This document shows positions 63,180-64,000 of a stretch of DNA of 64,000 nucleotides, one piece after another. The notes below the pieces were generated by a model. That model was not told the DNA's origin. It ran no database searches and saw nothing but the letters and a program-made list of their open reading frames with translations. The stretch spans positions 1,178,001 through 1,242,000 of the forward strand of contig NZ_JABEKS010000001.1 in assembly GCF_012985205.1 (NCBI RefSeq), in the 5' to 3' direction. The position numbers were made by a program, and so were the translations under genes. Source of the DNA: Planctomonas sp. JC2975 (GTDB taxonomy: Bacteria > Actinomycetota > Actinomycetes > Actinomycetales > Microbacteriaceae). Every line of letters starts with the position of its first letter. The stretch's first letter is position 1.

Positions 63180-64000
63180 CTACGGGGTCGTCGAACCGGG
63201 GGTGTGGCGGGCGAGGGCCAGGAACTGCTCCATCGTGAGTTCCTCTCCCCTGGCCGTCGGCGGCAGGCCGACGGCTTCCAGAGCGGCGGATGCCCGTGCA
63301 GAATCCCCGAAGACGCCCGACAGCGACTGCCGCAGCATCTTGCGACGCTGGCCGAAGGCCGCATCCACGATGGCGAACAGGCGGCGTCGCAAGGCTTCCT
63401 CGCTCAGAGCGTCGCCCTGCCGGTGCTCGCCCTGCTCGGTGCCGCCCGGATGCTCGTGCCGCTGGAAGGCGACCAGGATCGAGTCCACGTTCGGCACCGG
63501 CCAGAACACCTGACGGGAAACCTGTCCGGCCGTGCGCCACGATCCGTACCACGCGGCCTTCACGCTGGGCGACCCGTACACCTTGGATCCGGGCCCCGCC
63601 GCGAGACGCTGCCCGACTTCGGCCTGCACCATGACGACTCCGGACTCGAGCGTCGGGATGCGCTGCAGCAGGTGCAGAAGCACGGGAACCGACACGTTGT
63701 ACGGCAGGTTGGCGACGAGCCGAACCGGATCGGCGGGGAGCGTGTCGACCGTGAGCGCATCCTGGTGCACGACGGTGAGCCGCTCGACCGCTTCTGGCGC
63801 CAGCTGTTCCACCGTGATCGGCAGCTGTGCCGCAAGCCGACCGTCGATCTCGACCGCCACGACCGACGCATCCGCCTCCAGCAGGCCGAGGGTCAGCGAT
63901 CCGAGTCCAGGACCGACCTCGAGCACCACGTCGCCCGGCTCCACCTCGGCCACCCGCACGATTCGTCGCACCGTGTTGGCGTCGATCACGAAGTTCTGTC
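63180..64000 (-). CDS. rsmA: 16S rRNA (adenine1518/1519-N6)-dimethyltransferase, 5' end off the right edge
   Basis: 273 residues are visible; the first codons lie beyond base 64000. The edge sequence [10 protein letters not shown] is the conserved N-terminal motif of RsmA/KsgA, so only a short N-terminal piece is missing. [16 protein letters not shown] is the SAM motif and [18 protein letters not shown] is the NLPY catalytic motif. The enzyme dimethylates A1518 and A1519 of 16S rRNA. Probably operon head for ispE and the MFS gene. Confidence 0.95.
   Translation of the reverse strand, partial: QNFVIDANTVRRIVRVAEVEPGDVVLEVGPGLGSLTLGLLEADASVVAVEIDGRLAAQLPITVEQLAPEAVERLTVVHQDALTVDTLPADPVRLVANLPYNVSVPVLLHLLQRIPTLESGVVMVQAEVGQRLAAGPGSKVYGSPSVKAAWYGSWRTAGQVSRQVFWPVPNVDSILVAFQRHEHPGGTEQGEHRQGDALSEEALRRRLFAIVDAAFGQRRKMLRQSLSGVFGDSARASAALEAVGLPPTARGEELTMEQFLALARHTPGSTTP

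Overview
This is a 64-kb chromosomal window from a high-GC, gene-dense actinobacterium. The best guess is Microbacteriaceae (a Leifsonia- or Humibacter-like organism). The guess rests on DUF6230/DUF6114 cell-envelope genes, an APS-reductase sulfur cluster with a ferredoxin-type sulfite reductase, many starts lying 6-8 nt after a TANNNT -10 box, and frequent GGATGCC/GGCATCC words. This is inference from gene content; there is no rRNA gene in the window. I see no phage, integrase, transposase, IS element or CRISPR array. About 59 protein genes and one tRNA (Gln, TTG) cover nearly all of it. Only one gene-free stretch exceeds 300 bp (29678-30203).

Region by region: (1) 1-8.9 kb is a hexuronate/sugar-acid catabolic region. 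It has a fructuronate reductase-like dehydrogenase, a Gfo/Idh/MocA dehydrogenase, a sugar isomerase/epimerase, a LacI regulator and glucuronate isomerase UxaC. The LacI gene and the leftward operon share a GCAAACGTTTGC operator. Embedded in it is an envelope locus of DUF6114 protein, DUF6230 protein and a divergent TetR. (2) 8.9-13.3 kb holds an array of six 22-bp tandem repeats, dihydrolipoamide dehydrogenase, and a copZ-copA copper operon with two CsoR-like operators. (3) 13.3-25.7 kb holds small regulator/enzyme divergons (MarR/hydrolase, TetR/aldo-keto reductase), rlmN, gluconokinase diverging from 6-phosphogluconate dehydrogenase, a DHA2-type efflux protein and a DUF202 pair. (4) 25.7-28.4 kb is the core block prs, glmU and tRNA-Gln.

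(5) 30.2-40.6 kb starts with a small alarmone synthetase and then holds a nearly complete assimilatory sulfur cluster on the + strand: sirohydrochlorin chelatase, sulfite reductase, CysH, CysD, CysN, an SsuABC-like importer and uroporphyrinogen methyltransferase. CysH has the [4Fe-4S] cysteines of an APS reductase and CysN has no CysC domain, so the two agree: sulfate to APS to sulfite to sulfide, without PAPS. The siroheme for the reductase comes from genes at the two ends of the cluster. (6) 40.6-52 kb is a mix of transporters, acetyltransferases, a short-chain dehydrogenase and regulators. It includes DAHP synthase preceded by a leader peptide with a Trp-Tyr-Ala-Tyr-Phe run and an attenuator-like terminator, the clearest regulatory find in the window. 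(7) 52-58.8 kb has glutamate dehydrogenase, a SatP-like acetate transporter, MoaA, FdhD and an FdhF/YdeP-type molybdoenzyme. (8) 59-64 kb has an ABC-F ATPase, an MFS exporter, ispE and the 3' part of rsmA, which runs off the right edge.

The most interesting observations are the aromatic leader peptide/attenuator of aroG, the 22-bp tandem array, the fused DUF6114 envelope protein with its TetR operator, paired palindromic operators at four regulator loci, a 15-bp perfect hairpin upstream of the alarmone synthetase, REP-like sequences inside coding genes, and widespread leaderless-type starts. I found no clearly new defence or biosynthetic system.
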